DNA of 7,874 nucleotides from an uncultured Oribacterium sp. (GTDB taxonomy: Bacteria; Bacillota; Clostridia; Lachnospirales; Lachnospiraceae): contig CAKQWR010000093.1 of NCBI GenBank assembly GCA_934279105.1, positions 1 to 7,874 on the forward strand. The letters are read 5' to 3'. The notes under the pieces were generated by a model. It was not told where the DNA came from. It saw nothing but the letters and a program-made list of their open reading frames with translations, and did no database searches. The position numbers and the translations under genes are program-made. Positions within the stretch are counted from its first letter, which is position 1. Each line of letters begins with the position of its first letter. Positions 5,716-7,874 of the stretch are shown here, piece after piece.

Positions 5716-7851
5716 TTACTCGGCATTCGTTTCCGCAGCGGTTTCTGCACTTTCGAAAGTTGCCTCAGAAGGCGTTTCATTTGCCGCTGTCTGTACGGTG
5801 TCCTGAACTACAAGCTGGGCTTTACGGGCCTTGATATCTTCCTGTACAGACTTCTTCGTTTCCTCGTAGATTCTGCGTCCCTGATCACGTCCGAATACCT
5901 TCATCAGGCGAACATAATAGGTATGTAAGGTATTGATGCCATCACTATACTTTTTCTTCGCCAACTGAATATCTTCTTCACTCAATGTGACTTCCGCTTT
6001 CGCATCTGCCGTCTTTGCATCGACTACGGCATCCTTCACTTCCTCCGAAGAAGCTGCCGCTTTTTTCTTCTTCATGGATGGCTTCTTTTCTTCGGTTTCG
6101 TCCGCCTTCTTCTCCTTCACTTTCTTCGTGGAGGATTTCTTTGTCACAGTTTTCTTCGCCGCTGTTTTTTTCTCCGGCTTTTTCTCCTTATTCGAAGAGT
6201 TCTCTTTCGCAGTCATAACTTGCGCTGTATCTGAAACAGGATGCTGTTTTTCTGCACCGGTTTCCTGCGTTTCGACCGTCGCCTTCGCTATGTTGTCCGC
6301 TTCTGTCTTCGACGCATCCGCCTCGACGGCTGGCATCGATGGCTTCTTCGATGCTGTCGTTTCCTTTTTTGCAGCCAGAGACTTTCTGTTCTTCTTTTGT
6401 GCGCTGGTTTTAGCATTCTCTGCTACGCTTGTATCTGCGGTCGGTACTGCTGTTTCCTCCGTCTTCTCTACGCTCTTCTCAGACGTCGGAGCACCAACTC
6501 TCTTCATCGAACGGGAGACAGGATCCCAGACGAACTGTACTCGATTTGGATCCACCTTTGCGATGGCAGCGGTTTTCTGTTCTGTCTTTATAAGAGCGGT
6601 CGTTTCCTTCTTCGGAGACTCCTGTGATGCAGATTTCTGTACCTCAGCATTTTCAGCGCCTGGTGTTGATTGTGGAGACATCTCACGGGAAGCTTCACTA
6701 AGCTCTGCTTTCTGCTCTTCCCTCTCCTGACGCTGACCAAGGGCGATTCTGGAGGCTTCGTTTACCTTTGTGATACCATCGTAACCACCGAAGCGTTCCT
6801 GCGTTGTGTCGCTGCCGTCTGCCGGAGACATCACGTTTGTATTTCGGCGATCCTTTGTCTTTTCAAGTTCGTTTCTCAGGTTCTGTGGTTTCGAATCAGG
6901 CTTATTTGCTGTACGCTGCTCTCCATTCAGAGCCTGTGCTGCATTCACATGCTCTCGATCCTGGGTGTTCTGCACATTCCGATTTCTGCGATCGTTTCGC
7001 TCATTCTGATCATTTCGGCGATTGCGACCATTTCGTCCATTCCGTGCATTGCGGTCATTACGACTACCGGAAGCGAATTCATCTCCGTTCAAGACAGCCG
7101 TTGTGGCAGGAGCATTGTCCGTCGTCATCGTAACGATGGCGATATCTTCCTGTGACTGCACACGACGCTCATCCGTAACATTTATTTTCTGCTGCGTTTC
7201 GCTGACGCTCTTCGATGCACGCTGCTCACTTTCATACTTCGCCACCGCACTGCTCAGCTCCTTTGCAAGCTGATCTGCCGGTGTTTCACTTACCAGCGGA
7301 TTCGGCAGAATGGCCACCGGCTCGCTTACCTCCATAAAGTTCCGGGTATCATTGCGACGGCGACGCTGATTGCTTCGACTCAGTGTCGGCCGTGTCGGAA
7401 TCGTATTCATCGTGGTAAATGCGTCTACGAGCATCGCCTTCTGCTCCCGTTCCTTGCAGAGGCGGATACGAGCTTCATCGTTCAGTTCGGAACTCAGAAG
7501 ACACTCCTTGATCGTTTCACCAAGAAGAATCTCCGCACCACGAAGACTGTGCCAGAAATCGCGTACGGCGGCATAACCATGATCCTTCGATACGATACAA
7601 ATCTTCTCGCCGGAATCCAGAAACATACCTGTTGTCGATGCGATGTACATATCCAGCGCGTTGCTATGCTGCTTCAGAAGCTTTACCAGACGAACATGGA
7701 CTCCGTTTTTCCGAAGATCATCCACGACTCCTTTTGTCACAGCACTGTTCTCATCACTGTAATACATCACGAGCGTATCGCTCTCATTGAGGTAGGTATA
7801 GCCCTCAAGGCCAGATGCATGGGTATTCTCAAAATCAACTAAAATTATCAT
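5716..7851 (-). CDS. PIN/NYN-like nuclease-domain protein with long charged low-complexity tail, 711 aa
   Basis: Residues 1 to about 115 look like a PIN-like (NYN-type) ribonuclease fold. MIILVDFENTH gives Asp6 and Glu8, NALDMYIAS gives Asp67, and ICIVSKDHGY gives Asp90, the spacing of acidic metal ligands in this superfamily. About 500 low-complexity residues follow: an Arg/Asn-rich run with RN-based repeats at 264-297, then Glu/Lys/Ala/Ser/Thr-rich sequence, and a histone-H1-like Lys-rich block at 554-597. A helical block (about 625-680, with YSDGINTLHTYYVRLMKVFG) and an acidic Ala/Glu/Thr end close the protein. There is no signal peptide or membrane segment, so it is probably cytosolic. 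AGAGGAG lies 5 nt before the ATG. RNA processing or decay with a disordered RNA-binding tail is inference; no substrate is known, and I do not recognise a named gene. The frame is open throughout, and no antitoxin-like partner lies downstream. Confidence 0.85.
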   Translation of the reverse strand: MIILVDFENTHASGLEGYTYLNESDTLVMYYSDENSAVTKGVVDDLRKNGVHVRLVKLLKQHSNALDMYIASTTGMFLDSGEKICIVSKDHGYAAVRDFWHSLRGAEILLGETIKECLLSSELNDEARIRLCKEREQKAMLVDAFTTMNTIPTRPTLSRSNQRRRRNDTRNFMEVSEPVAILPNPLVSETPADQLAKELSSAVAKYESEQRASKSVSETQQKINVTDERRVQSQEDIAIVTMTTDNAPATTAVLNGDEFASGSRNDRNARNGRNGRNRRNDQNERNDRRNRNVQNTQDREHVNAAQALNGEQRTANKPDSKPQNLRNELEKTKDRRNTNVMSPADGSDTTQERFGGYDGITKVNEASRIALGQRQEREEQKAELSEASREMSPQSTPGAENAEVQKSASQESPKKETTALIKTEQKTAAIAKVDPNRVQFVWDPVSRSMKRVGAPTSEKSVEKTEETAVPTADTSVAENAKTSAQKKNRKSLAAKKETTASKKPSMPAVEADASKTEADNIAKATVETQETGAEKQHPVSDTAQVMTAKENSSNKEKKPEKKTAAKKTVTKKSSTKKVKEKKADETEEKKPSMKKKKAAASSEEVKDAVVDAKTADAKAEVTLSEEDIQLAKKKYSDGINTLHTYYVRLMKVFGRDQGRRIYEETKKSVQEDIKARKAQLVVQDTVQTAANETPSEATFESAETAAETNAE
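6961..7062 (-). repeat. Imperfect RN-unit repeat in the PIN-protein gene
   Basis: Codons for RN followed by D, A or G recur at roughly 9-nt spacing, encoding residues 264-297 of the PIN-like protein. The copies differ at codon third positions, so the repeat is now kept mainly at protein level. It resembles RGG/RN-type RNA-binding low-complexity sequence; it is not a CRISPR array, having no spacers and no long conserved unit. Confidence 0.7.
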
Positions 7852-7874
7852 TGTGGCTCCTCTAGAGCATAAAT

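Noticed and set aside
5987..6730. A 247-codon open frame on the plus strand, rich in Phe, Ser and Ala
   Set aside because: It is the antisense of the Lys/Glu/Ala/Thr low-complexity tail of the PIN protein; such codons give Phe/Ser/Val/Cys-rich shadows without stops. No ribosome binding site or domain.
6961..7062. Regular repeat considered as a CRISPR or minisatellite locus
   Set aside because: It stays in frame within a coding region, with a 9-nt unit varying at third codon positions; no spacers or repeats of CRISPR length.

Overview
The window reads as an ordinary chromosomal segment of a Gram-positive, Clostridia-type bacterium, most likely in or near Lachnospiraceae. I base this on the flavour of the proteins (DprA with a GCGLNVCYP-type signature, an RluC-type enzyme with NRLDRNTSG, a free-standing PIN-like protein), strong AGGAGG-type ribosome binding sites, and the yifB-dprA-topA order, which matches the dprA-topA neighbourhood common in Firmicutes. 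The genus cannot be told from the sequence alone. Every gene I can support lies on the minus strand, so transcription runs from position 7874 towards 1. I see no insertion sequence, phage gene, CRISPR array or plus-strand gene.

In transcription order: (a) 7851-5716 encodes a 711-residue protein with an N-terminal PIN/NYN-like nuclease domain, a very long low-complexity charged middle and a small helical C-terminal block. (b) 5676-5510 is a compact self-contained tRNA unit: a TTGCTA-N17-TAATAT promoter, a class II tRNA-Leu with anticodon AAG, and a perfect 11-bp-stem terminator. (c) 5423-3437 is a probable two-gene operon, a short-chain dehydrogenase followed 49 nt later by an RluC-type 23S rRNA pseudouridine synthase. 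It is preceded by an extended -10 element overlapped by a small dyad. (d) 3261-3223 is a terminator-like hairpin only about 30 nt upstream of the next start codon. (e) 3194-748 is yifB (ComM-like AAA+ ATPase) overlapping dprA by four bases (ATGA), a translationally coupled DNA-uptake/recombination pair. (f) 718-1 is a clear promoter and the first 189 residues of topA, which runs off the window.

The core genes form a DNA and RNA maintenance neighbourhood: topoisomerase I for supercoiling, DprA for loading RecA on incoming single strands, YifB/ComM probably for branch migration, and RluC for ribosome maturation. The least conventional features are the Gly-to-Glu change inside the YifB Walker A loop, the A34 anticodon of the tRNA-Leu, the histone-tail-like architecture of the PIN protein, and the hairpin in the yifB leader. 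None of these adds up to a demonstrably new system; they are the points worth checking.
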